Assembly (NCBI GenBank): GCA_019636845.1
Contig: JAHBWV010000001.1
Location: 1,798,001 to 1,862,000 of the forward strand
Direction of reading: 5' to 3'
Length of the DNA stretch: 64,000 bases
DNA from: Phycisphaeraceae bacterium
GTDB lineage: Bacteria; Planctomycetota; Phycisphaerae; Phycisphaerales; UBA1924
Notes under the pieces: generated by a model
What the model was told of the DNA's origin: nothing
Seen by the model: only the letters and a program-made list of their open reading frames with translations
The model's database searches: none
Made by a program: the position numbers and the translations under genes
In this document: in pieces, positions 27,326-34,480 of the stretch
How positions within the stretch are numbered: position 1 is the stretch's first letter
Layout of the letters: every line of letters starts with the position of its first letter

Positions 27326-27459
27326 ACCCGGCCAACCCGCCGCGCTCTCGGTCTTGAAGTCGAATCTCGGGGTCCGATGGCAACCCCACGGTTGCTCTCC
27401 CCCCACCAGCGGCAACCCTCTCGGACTCTCGCGTTCTCTGGTTGGCGGGTGGGCTGAGC

Positions 27460-27480
27460 TTAACAGGAGGGTTGCTCTCG
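27460..27480 (+). repeat. Left copy of 21-bp direct repeat flanking the helicase gene
   Basis: Matches 30344-30364 at 18 of 21 positions, with the shared core GGGTTGCTCTCG. A partial copy (CGGTTGCTCTCC) lies at 27389-27400. It lies about 110 bp before the chosen start of the helicase-nuclease gene. Confidence 0.55.
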
Positions 27481-27590
27481 GGGGCCTTCCGCATCTCCGC
27501 GATAGGTGTTACGCTTCGCGGGGTCGAGCCCGAGTGTTCTGGTCTCAGTGCGGAGTTTCACGTGGCGAGGTGTCCCGGAGGCACGCTCCA

Positions 27591-30326
27591 TTGACCGACC
27601 CTGACGGTGAAATCGCAACCCTACTTAGCGAGTTGATCCGTTGCTGGCACCCGTCCACCTTGCGCACTTTGCCAGCGGTGATGTTTCAGGACCCCCAGTC
27701 ATTCGAGGAGAGCGTCTCACGCCGCCTCGCCAGATTGCAGGAACTGCTCGGACGCGCACAGTACCAAACGAGAATCCACGGTCTGCTGCTCAACCAGCTG
27801 TCGGAGCGGGAGCGAGAGCGAGCGGCCCAACTGCGAGCTGCTTTTAGCAGTGATTTCCTGGGAACGGACGCTGCGGCGATGCGCCGACTTCTGGGAGAAG
27901 AGCCGGATGAGACGGCGCTTTCCGAACGCGCTCGTTTCGTTCAGAACTGGCTAGGTCGCGAGAACATCGCGTCTGCCGATCTGCAGCAAGCGCACGCTAT
28001 CGCCGCTGTGCAAGAGCACGCGATCGTGACTGCCCGCGCTGGAAGCGGTAAGACGCGTACTCTCATTTCGCGTGCCGCGTTCCTGATTCGGCATTGTCGT
28101 GTCGCTCCCGCTCAGATTCTCCTCTTGGCCTTCAACAGCAAGGCCGCTGAAGAGATGCGATCTCGCCTGAAACGGTTGGGGCTTCACTGTCCCCACGTGA
28201 TGACGTTCCATGCACTCGCCTACGCGATCGCCCGGCCCGAGGGGAGCATCATTCATGACGAACCGGACAAAGAAGGCAAGCAGTGCTCCGCACTGATGCA
28301 GCGTGTCGTCAATGATTTCCTGCGTGACTCCGGGCGCGTGACTCAAGCGCGTGACGTCATGTGGCGCCACTTCAAGGCGGATTACGACCGAATCATCTTT
28401 AGTGGCGTGGCGATGTCGCGAGAAGAAGGCTTGCTTCTGCGCCGGTCGCTGGAGGGCGAGGCAATCGACGGAACGCGGGTTAAATCCTTCGGCGAAAAGG
28501 TCATTGCGAACTTTCTCTTCGAGCACGGCATTCGCTACGGATACGAGCGCAATCACTGGTGGGGCGAGCGGAACTACCGACCGGATTTCACGCTCAACGC
28601 TCGCAAAATCGTCATCGAGTACTTTGGGCTCTCCGGCGACCCGGATTACGACGAGGAGATTGGGGACAAGCGTACCTACTGGTCCCGCCGGAAAGAATGG
28701 GTGCTTCTGGAGTACCAGCCCCGTCAAATGGGCGACGCAGAGGGACACGGTCTCGAAGCCGCCTTGGCCCGAGATCTCGAGCGCCTGGGCGTCCCGGTCT
28801 TTCGCCAAAGCGAGGAGGAGATCTGGCAGCGGGTGCAGGCGCGGCTCTTGACTCGCTTTGCCGAAGTGCTCACAGGCCTCATCGGGCGCTGCCGAAAGGC
28901 GTTGCTGACGCCTGACGCGCTTGATGAGAGGCTGCGCGGGCACAAGTTTCTCGACGCCGTCGAGCAAGATGTGCTGTCGATGGCCAGCGAGGCGTATCGC
29001 GCATACCTCGCTCGCCTGAAATCTGAAGGTCACGAGGATTTTGATGGATTGCTGGAGCGAGCGGCCAGATTGGTGCGGAATGGGGTTACGCGGTTTGAGC
29101 GAAAGTCTGGGTCTGGCGACCTCGCAGAGATGCGTTTCGTCATGGTTGACGAGTACCAGGACTTCTCGCCCCTATTCGACCTGTTGCTGAGTGAGATTCG
29201 TTCGCGTGCCAAAGGCGGCGTGCAGGTGTTCTGTGTCGGCGATGACTGGCAAGCGATCAACCGCTTCGCGGGTTCTGACGTGCGATTCTTCCAGGAGTTC
29301 GCTGAGCACCACAGGCCATCGGCCACGCTTGGCATCACCACCAACTATCGCTCGGCTCGGGCCGTCGTCGATGCGGGCAATCGCATCATGGCAGGCAACG
29401 GCGAGCCCGCAACCTCGCGCGCAGATGCTCCGCTTGGAGAGGTTCTGCTGGCTGACCTGGCGGTTCTACGTCCAAGCGCAGTCGAGGCACACCACTGGCA
29501 GGGCGACACCATCACGCCTGCAGTCAGAAGGATCATGCACGCTCCTCTCAAGGCCGGCAATTCCATCGCGCTGCTTGCACGCCAGCGATATCTGCCATAT
29601 CAGGTATGCACGCCGGACGAGGGACGCTACCCGAAAGACGATCTGGCGCGGCTGGCGATGCTCATTTGCGATGGGTTGACCGATGCAGAGAAAGAACAGG
29701 TCCATGTGGGGACGGTCCATGCATACAAGGGCCGCGAGGCAGACGTGGTTATCGTGCTGGATGCAGTGGAGCGGCGGTTCCCCAAAGTCCATCCGGACTG
29801 GGTGTTCGGGCGGATCTTCGGAGACACGCCAAGTAGCCTGATCGACGACGAGCGGCGCCTGTTCTACGTGGCCTGCTCTCGCGCCATCACTAGACTCGTG
29901 GTCGTCACCGACACGCAGCGCAAGTCCCCATTCTTGACAACATTGCGTGCGACTTGCAACGCGCTCAACTGGGACGACTACGAACCCTTCTGCCCTAGCG
30001 GGGGTGATTGGATCATTCTCGTGGGCAACGCTGAGGGTGCGGATGGCACGCCCACGATGGCTCGGGGTGAGGCGTTGAAGGCGCGTGGCTATCTCTTTGG
30101 TGGTGGGGTCTGGCCACACTGGCGCAGTCGGATAGCGGCAAAGCACTCGCTCGAATGGATTGTCGAGAACTTGCCACGCGCCGAGTGGTTTCCAGGGCCC
30201 GATGGAATAGAGATTCGCATCTGCGCCGGAGATGGCATCAACGTCGCCCGGCTTGTGCTTGTCGAGGGGAAACTCGTGCGACAGCCCCTTGCCAATGCGT
30301 CTCCGAACTCGCCTGCCACCAATTGA
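27591..30326 (+). CDS. UvrD/Rep-family helicase with inserted PD-(D/E)xK nuclease domain
   Basis: A 911-residue superfamily-1 helicase. Motifs: Q-like LQQAHAIAAV near 131, Walker A ARAGSGKT (148-155), Walker B DEYQD (520-524), then DDWQAINRF, TTNYRS, VHAYKGREAD and LFYVACSRA. Between the first and second ATPase motifs sits an insertion with Glu302 (FGEKVIANFL), Pro-Asp332 (YRPDFTL) and Glu343 (IVIEYFG), a restriction-endonuclease-like pattern. The TTG start at 27591 has GGAGG nine bases upstream; the longer reading upstream crosses repeats and structure. Such fusions unwind and cut DNA. Direct repeats on both sides suggest it came in as a unit. A defence or repair role is inferred. Confidence 0.85.
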   Translation: MTDPDGEIATLLSELIRCWHPSTLRTLPAVMFQDPQSFEESVSRRLARLQELLGRAQYQTRIHGLLLNQLSERERERAAQLRAAFSSDFLGTDAAAMRRLLGEEPDETALSERARFVQNWLGRENIASADLQQAHAIAAVQEHAIVTARAGSGKTRTLISRAAFLIRHCRVAPAQILLLAFNSKAAEEMRSRLKRLGLHCPHVMTFHALAYAIARPEGSIIHDEPDKEGKQCSALMQRVVNDFLRDSGRVTQARDVMWRHFKADYDRIIFSGVAMSREEGLLLRRSLEGEAIDGTRVKSFGEKVIANFLFEHGIRYGYERNHWWGERNYRPDFTLNARKIVIEYFGLSGDPDYDEEIGDKRTYWSRRKEWVLLEYQPRQMGDAEGHGLEAALARDLERLGVPVFRQSEEEIWQRVQARLLTRFAEVLTGLIGRCRKALLTPDALDERLRGHKFLDAVEQDVLSMASEAYRAYLARLKSEGHEDFDGLLERAARLVRNGVTRFERKSGSGDLAEMRFVMVDEYQDFSPLFDLLLSEIRSRAKGGVQVFCVGDDWQAINRFAGSDVRFFQEFAEHHRPSATLGITTNYRSARAVVDAGNRIMAGNGEPATSRADAPLGEVLLADLAVLRPSAVEAHHWQGDTITPAVRRIMHAPLKAGNSIALLARQRYLPYQVCTPDEGRYPKDDLARLAMLICDGLTDAEKEQVHVGTVHAYKGREADVVIVLDAVERRFPKVHPDWVFGRIFGDTPSSLIDDERRLFYVACSRAITRLVVVTDTQRKSPFLTTLRATCNALNWDDYEPFCPSGGDWIILVGNAEGADGTPTMARGEALKARGYLFGGGVWPHWRSRIAAKHSLEWIVENLPRAEWFPGPDGIEIRICAGDGINVARLVLVEGKLVRQPLANASPNSPATN

Positions 30327-30343
30327 ACGCCTCGGCGTCTGGT

Positions 30344-30364
30344 TAGCAGACGGGTTGCTCTCGC
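30344..30364 (+). repeat. Right copy of 21-bp direct repeat flanking the helicase gene
   Basis: Shares GGGTTGCTCTCG and the preceding TTA(A/G)CAG with the left copy at 27460-27480. It begins 17 bp after the helicase-nuclease stop. A C-rich run follows here where a G-rich run follows the left copy. Confidence 0.55.
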
Positions 30365-30735
30365 CCCCCTCCGCGCGACTTCGGAATCCCATCGCGTAGA
30401 TATCCGGTAGCCAGCGGCGGCGTGCCGCGGGCGACCGATACCTCCATCACTACGACCGACCACGGACGGGTGAGCATCTCCGGCCCCGCCAAGGAGTGCG
30501 CGATGTCGCTGCGCCCCGACCCGACGGGACCGGCCCAGAGCCGTGCGGTTCTCTCTGGGCGGAAACAGAATTGCCACTCTGTCGAGTCTCAGAGCCATCG
30601 GCCCGATGGAGGCCCAAGAGCACTCTGGGCGGCTCAGAACGCTCGGGGTCGATCACGAAATCGCCGGAAACTCGCGGGAAATCCGTGACTTTGGCCCGCA
30701 CGCTCTGAGCGCGCACGACCAGTCGGGGATGGAAG
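30365..30735. other. Intergenic stretch between helicase gene and tRNA-Ser
   Basis: About 370 bp without a convincing gene. A plus-strand frame from a GTG at 30422 to 30688 gives 88 residues that are polar and Arg/Ser-rich, with no ribosome-binding site, and is probably a remnant or chance. Partly repeated words (CTCTGGGCGG at about 30554 and 30624) are present. This is a likely junction between accessory DNA and the core chromosome. Confidence 0.4.
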
Positions 30736-30827
30736 CGGAGAGGGAGGGATTCGAACCCTCGATACGGAGTGATACCCCGTATAACGGTTTAGCAAACCGC
30801 CGCCTTCAGCCACTCGGCCACCTCTCC
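30736..30827 (-). tRNA. tRNA-Ser (anticodon GCU)
   Basis: Read on the minus strand, acceptor arms GGAGAGG and CCTCTCC pair fully. The D arm contains GCCGAGTGGC. The anticodon arm has loop TTGCTAA with anticodon GCT. A long variable arm (about TACGGGGTATCACTCCGTA) is diagnostic of tRNA-Ser. The T arm contains GGTTCGAATCC. The discriminator is G and the 3' CCA is not encoded. It decodes AGC/AGU. tRNA-Ser genes are common integration sites; no copy of its 3' end was noticed elsewhere in the window. Confidence 0.97.
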
Positions 30828-30914
30828 GGCGACGATGGCAAGCATAGCACACAAGGGCGACCGGTTTCTTTCCGGCCGCCCTTGGCTCTCTCCGCGATGG
30901 TGTGGTCAGACCGA

Positions 30915-31190
30915 TCAGTCCTGTTCGCCGGGCTGGCTCTTGTTCTCGAGCAGTTTCCGGAGGTACTGGTTCTCGCGGCGTGTGGCTTCGAGGTCGAAGA
31001 CGAGGTACTTGATGCTGAGTCGGAGGTAGTCGAGGGAGTCCTGCAGGTCGTTGATCGTCTTCTTCATTTTGTCGTGGCGGTCTTTGGTCTCGCTGGCGAG
31101 GGCTTCGAGCGCGGGGCGCTCGGTCTCGGGGAGTTTGCCGATCTGGCTGATGAGTTCGCCGAGTTTGGCCTGGAAGTCCTGCTCGTTCAT
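30915..31190 (-). CDS. Conserved-looking coiled-coil protein
   Basis: A 91-residue helical protein starting at 31190, with GGAGAAG seven bases upstream; the longer in-frame reading lacks a start signal. Two heptad-rich segments (MNEQDFQAKLGELISQIGKL and KMKKTINDLQDSLDYLRL) and a final LEATRRENQYLRKLLENK predict a dimeric coiled coil. It lies just downstream of tRNA-Ser on the same strand sense. The composition resembles small planctomycete coiled-coil proteins of unknown role. It might act as a scaffold or regulator. Confidence 0.7.
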   Translation of the reverse strand: MNEQDFQAKLGELISQIGKLPETERPALEALASETKDRHDKMKKTINDLQDSLDYLRLSIKYLVFDLEATRRENQYLRKLLENKSQPGEQD

Positions 31191-31403
31191 GGCTCTTCTC
31201 CTCGTGTCTTCTTTGGCTCTCCCCGGAGTTGCCCGGGACAAGAGAAGAAGGAACAAGGGGCGGGCCATTGCGGCACGTTCGGCGTGCCAGAGCGGTTGGT
31301 CCGGGAATGGTGGACGTGGGGCGACCTGCGCCAAGGGTGGCCCGGGCTCGGGGCGATAACGGGTCTGTGATCGGGGGAGGGCTGTGAGGCGTGTTGATCC
31401 GGC

Positions 31404-32009
31404 TCAACGCCAGTTGTCGGCTCGCTTCAGCGCCTGTTGACCCGCGGGTGGGGCAGAGGACATGGCGGCGGCGATGGACTCGGGCTCTTTCTTTCGGGCA
31501 TCCTGGACCAGACGCCTCAGATGCTGCTCGAGGTTCATCTTGAAGCGATCGAACGCGAGTTCGAGTTCGTGGCGGCTGAAGCGGCTGAGCGGATCTGAGA
31601 GCCCGGTCTGAGCGGTTGCCCAGTCGAGGAGGGAGCCCCCACTTCCGGTAAAGCGATAGAGCTTGAGCGTGTTGGTCAGGCGTGCCTTGAAGCTGATGAA
31701 GGGATCGGTGGCTTCATCCGGGAGTTCGCCGAGGACCTGGGCGGCTTTGAGATGATCCGGCCCGTCGAGGCCGGCGGCGTCGGAGAGCTTGCGATCGAGC
31801 GAGGGCGCGGCGTCGGGATGCCTGAGATCGGCGAACGCGGTTGAGATCGTCTTGGGGCCGACCCTGTCGAAGCGGATTCCCAGACGCTGGCAGGCGTGGC
31901 CGTTGTGGACGGCGGCTTCAACGCTGGTGACCGCTCCGGTTCCCCATTCGGGACGGCCCGCGTGGATAACCCGATCGCCGACCTTCCAACCCGACGTGCT
32001 CATGAGCAT
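31404..32009 (-). CDS. DUF3553-type protein
   Basis: About 201 residues from the ATG at 32009, or two fewer codons from 32003; both are weakly supported. The N-terminal 60 residues (WKVGDRVIHAGRPEWGTGAV) match the short beta-rich DUF3553 module, which resembles the CarD/Tudor-like fold found in UvrD C-termini and transcription-repair factors. The rest is helical, with a segment (FSRHELELAFDRFKMNLEQHL) of unknown function. It is divergent from rpoZ with about 245 bp between. A role in nucleic-acid or RNA-polymerase contact is a plausible inference. Confidence 0.65.
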   Translation of the reverse strand: MLMSTSGWKVGDRVIHAGRPEWGTGAVTSVEAAVHNGHACQRLGIRFDRVGPKTISTAFADLRHPDAAPSLDRKLSDAAGLDGPDHLKAAQVLGELPDEATDPFISFKARLTNTLKLYRFTGSGGSLLDWATAQTGLSDPLSRFSRHELELAFDRFKMNLEQHLRRLVQDARKKEPESIAAAMSSAPPAGQQALKRADNWR

Positions 32010-32254
32010 TGTCTCAACATCCTGTGCAGCGACATTCCTCGGCCATTCCGTGGGGCGAGGGGACCAGATCCGAACTGAGGGGGCGGGCTGACGGGATTTC
32101 CGTCGTCCGCGGCCTTGCGTGGCCGCGAGGGCGGCGCGTGGCAAGGAGTCCTTTGTACGCCTAGTGTATCACCCCGCACAAGCCCAGGCGCGAAGGTCGG
32201 TCGGAGTCGCTATCCCCGACGCTGTGGCTGCCTGAGGCCAGAGAGAAAGTCTCG

Positions 32255-32488
32255 ATGATCGAAGCACTGAAGGACGACCTGATTGTGAACAAGTGCGGCG
32301 GCCGGTTCAAACTGACCGCGCTCATCCAGCGGCGTCTCGTGCAACTCATGGACGGGGCACGCCCCCTCGTTGAGCGCGACGGTCGCACCGACCTTGAGAT
32401 CGTGATCCAGGAGATCCTGGAGGACAAGATCGCGTACGATCTTCCGGTGGGCGGAAGTGACGCTGGGGAAGAAGAGCCGCTGCTCTGA
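32255..32488 (+). CDS. rpoZ: RNA polymerase omega subunit
   Basis: A 77-residue protein with omega-family sequence DDLIVNKCGGRFKLTALIQR and a helical EIVIQEILEDKI segment. The canonical omega motif is slightly divergent (LVQLMDGARPLVER), as in other planctomycetes. Omega helps fold and assemble beta-prime into core polymerase. It is followed 34 bp later by the coaC-type gene, the common rpoZ-coaBC neighbourhood of bacteria, which supports both assignments. An AGAGAGAAAG tract precedes the ATG. Confidence 0.8.
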   Translation: MIEALKDDLIVNKCGGRFKLTALIQRRLVQLMDGARPLVERDGRTDLEIVIQEILEDKIAYDLPVGGSDAGEEEPLL

Positions 32489-32522
32489 TGACGCCGGCTC
32501 TTCTGATGCTGGCGACGCTCGC

Positions 32523-33122
32523 ATGAGCACACGTTCGGGCGACAACTCGGGCTTGCAGGTCTTCAGGGACCGGCGGATTCTCGTCGGCGTCACCGGGGGC
32601 ATTGCTGCATACAAGACGGCGATGCTTGTCAGCCGCCTTGCGCAGGCGGGGGCGCAGGTGACGGTCGCGATGACCGAGAGCGCGACACGATTTGTCACAC
32701 CACTGACGTTTCAGGCGCTGTCAGCACGGCCGGTCTACACGAGCGCGTGGGAGCATGTGGAGTCGAAGGACCCGCAGCACATCTCTCTGGCGTCGGCGGC
32801 GGATGCGGCGATTGTTGCCCCATGCACGATGGACACGATGGCGAAGCTGGCGGGCGGCATCACCGAGGATGTGGTGTGCCTGATCCTGTCCGCGATCGAC
32901 AGGGGGAAGACGCCTGTGCTGCTTGCGCCGGCGATGAACAGCGTGATGTGGAGCCAGCCGGCGACGCAGCGGAATGCCGCGACGCTGCGGGGTGATGGTT
33001 ACACGCTCGTCGGTCCGGATGAGGGGTGGCAGGCGTGCCGGCATGTTGGGCCGGGTCGGATGGTTGAGCCGGAGGATTTGGTTCAGCGGCTTGCCGAGGC
33101 GATCACGGCCCGATCGCCGTGA
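32523..33122 (+). CDS. coaC: Phosphopantothenoylcysteine decarboxylase (flavoprotein)
   Basis: A 199-residue single-domain flavoprotein starting at the ATG at 32523. It shows the HFCD-family nucleotide-binding start (RILVGVTGGIAAYKTAMLV), APCTMDTMAKLAGGITED, and the active-site APAMNSVMW motif. It converts 4'-phospho-N-pantothenoylcysteine to 4'-phosphopantetheine in coenzyme A biosynthesis, using FMN. Most bacteria have a CoaB synthetase domain fused behind it; here only the decarboxylase part exists, so coaB must be elsewhere. Expected in an operon with rpoZ. Confidence 0.85.
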   Translation: MSTRSGDNSGLQVFRDRRILVGVTGGIAAYKTAMLVSRLAQAGAQVTVAMTESATRFVTPLTFQALSARPVYTSAWEHVESKDPQHISLASAADAAIVAPCTMDTMAKLAGGITEDVVCLILSAIDRGKTPVLLAPAMNSVMWSQPATQRNAATLRGDGYTLVGPDEGWQACRHVGPGRMVEPEDLVQRLAEAITARSP

Positions 33123-33125
33123 TCG
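33100..33125. terminator. Stem-loop between convergent coaC and floA
   Basis: Perfect 9-bp arms CGATCACGG and CCGTGATCG around an 8-base loop, overlapping the coaC stop and ending 12 bp before the floA stop. It has no marked T-run, but its placement between convergent genes suits a bidirectional terminator. Confidence 0.5.
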
Positions 33126-33136
33126 GTGTCGGGGGT

Positions 33137-34132
33137 TCAGGACTTGGACTTTCCGTCGCCCGCGATGGACTGGCGCATGTCGGTGTCGGCAACGACGTTC
33201 CGCATCTTGTAGTAATCCATGATTCCGAGGTGGCCGGAGCGGAATGCCTCGGACATGGCCTTGGGGATCTCTGCTTCTGCCAGGACGACGATGGCGCGGT
33301 TCTTCTGCTCCATCGCCTTGAACTCCTGCTCTTCGGCGACGGCGGCGGCGCGGCGGCTTTCGGCCTGTGCCTGGGCACGCTGCTTGTCGGCGTTGGCCTG
33401 GTCGAGCTGGAGTTTCGCGCCGATGTTGTCGCCGACGTCGATGTCCGCGATGTCGATTGAGAGGATCTCGAAGGCGGTGCCCGCGTCGAGGCCGGACTCC
33501 ATGACCTTGCGTGAGATGTCGTCGGGATTCTCGAGCACCTGCTTGTGGTCAACCGCGGAGCCGATGGTCGAGACGATGCCCTGGCCGACGCGAGCGATGA
33601 TGGTCTCTTCCGTCGCACCGCCGACGAGACGGGCGATGTTGGTGCGGACGGTGACGCGTGCCTTGGCCTTCAACTGGATGCCGTCCTTGGCGACGGCGTC
33701 GATGGTCGGGCGGGGGCTGGACTGGGCGGGGCAGTCGATGACCTTGGGATTCACGGATGTCTGCACGGCGTCGAGGATGTCGCGGCCGGCGAGGTCGATC
33801 GCGGTCGCGATGTTCCAGGGGAGTTCGATCCTTGCGCTGCGGGCGGCGATCATCGCGCTGATGACGTTGGGGACGCGGCCGCCGGCGAGGTAGTGGGTTT
33901 CGAGCGCGTTGGTCGGGATATCGAGGCCCGCCTTCACCGCGCGGATGCGGCTGAAGACGATCGTGCGGATGTCCACCTTTCGGAGTTTCATTCCGATGAT
34001 CTCGAGCAGCCCGACTCGGGCGTTCGAGAGCAAGGCCTGGATATAGAGGTTGATGAACTGTCCGATCACGAAGATCAAGACGATCAGGAACAGGCCGACG
34101 ACGGCCAACGCGACATAGAGAAAGTTCTGCAT
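33137..34132 (-). CDS. floA: Flotillin-like protein FloA
   Basis: A 331-residue SPFH-superfamily membrane protein starting at 34132; the upstream in-frame extension is not used. The N-terminal membrane hairpin ([21 protein letters not shown]) is followed by [20 protein letters not shown], characteristic of FloA (YqfA). The SPFH core and an Ala/Glu/Gln-rich coiled coil ([20 protein letters not shown]) follow. FloA organises functional membrane microdomains and supports membrane-protein assembly. No NfeD gene is adjacent. It converges with coaC. Confidence 0.92.
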   Translation of the reverse strand: MQNFLYVALAVVGLFLIVLIFVIGQFINLYIQALLSNARVGLLEIIGMKLRKVDIRTIVFSRIRAVKAGLDIPTNALETHYLAGGRVPNVISAMIAARSARIELPWNIATAIDLAGRDILDAVQTSVNPKVIDCPAQSSPRPTIDAVAKDGIQLKAKARVTVRTNIARLVGGATEETIIARVGQGIVSTIGSAVDHKQVLENPDDISRKVMESGLDAGTAFEILSIDIADIDVGDNIGAKLQLDQANADKQRAQAQAESRRAAAVAEEQEFKAMEQKNRAIVVLAEAEIPKAMSEAFRSGHLGIMDYYKMRNVVADTDMRQSIAGDGKSKS

Positions 34133-34249
34133 CTGGAGATCGCCTCTTGGAAACCGGACCCATGTGCGACGAGTCACTCGTCGGGACGCTCCCAGTATAG
34201 ATGCGTCGTGAGCGAAGCGTCAGCAACAAGAGGATCGGCTATCTTCCGA

Positions 34250-34477
34250 TCAGGAACGGGGTTTCAATCCCGCTCGTACCCGGTTCGGGCTCTGGGACCG
34301 CTTCCGTCCTCCGGGGGTTCCGCTGCTATGGGCGGGTGTGTCGTCGTCGAGGACCACTCGCAGTGACGGCGTGTCGAGATCGTCGAACTGGCCTTGCCTT
34401 GCGGCCCAGATGAAGCCGAGCAGCGCGACCGCGGCCAGGAGGAAGGCGATCGGCATGACGATGTAGAGGACGGACAT
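34250..34477 (-). CDS. ccoS: cbb3 oxidase assembly protein CcoS
   Basis: A 75-residue protein with one N-terminal membrane helix (IVMPIAFLLAAVALLGFIWAA), the RQGQFDDLDTP motif and a DDD just after, all typical of CcoS. CcoS is needed for heme and copper cofactor insertion into CcoN. The tail after residue 50 is polar and longer than minimal CcoS. It starts three bases after the ccoI stop and is the last gene of the cbb3 operon. Confidence 0.92.
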   Translation of the reverse strand: MSVLYIVMPIAFLLAAVALLGFIWAARQGQFDDLDTPSLRVVLDDDTPAHSSGTPGGRKRSQSPNRVRAGLKPRS

Positions 34478-34480
34478 GGT

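Larger units (their letters stand above)
26981..27590. other. Structured GC-rich intergenic region between divergent genes
   Basis: These 610 bp separate two divergent starts. The left part is ordinary. From about 27200 it becomes very GC-rich and palindromic: a nested stem-loop at 27288-27325, a GCAACC/GGTTGC hairpin at 27383-27396, and CCACCAGCGGCAACC facing GGTTGGCGGGTGG (27412-27453). Readings here give Arg/Gly-rich peptides without a good start site, so no gene is called. It may hold promoters, an mRNA leader or a small structured RNA. Confidence 0.5.
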
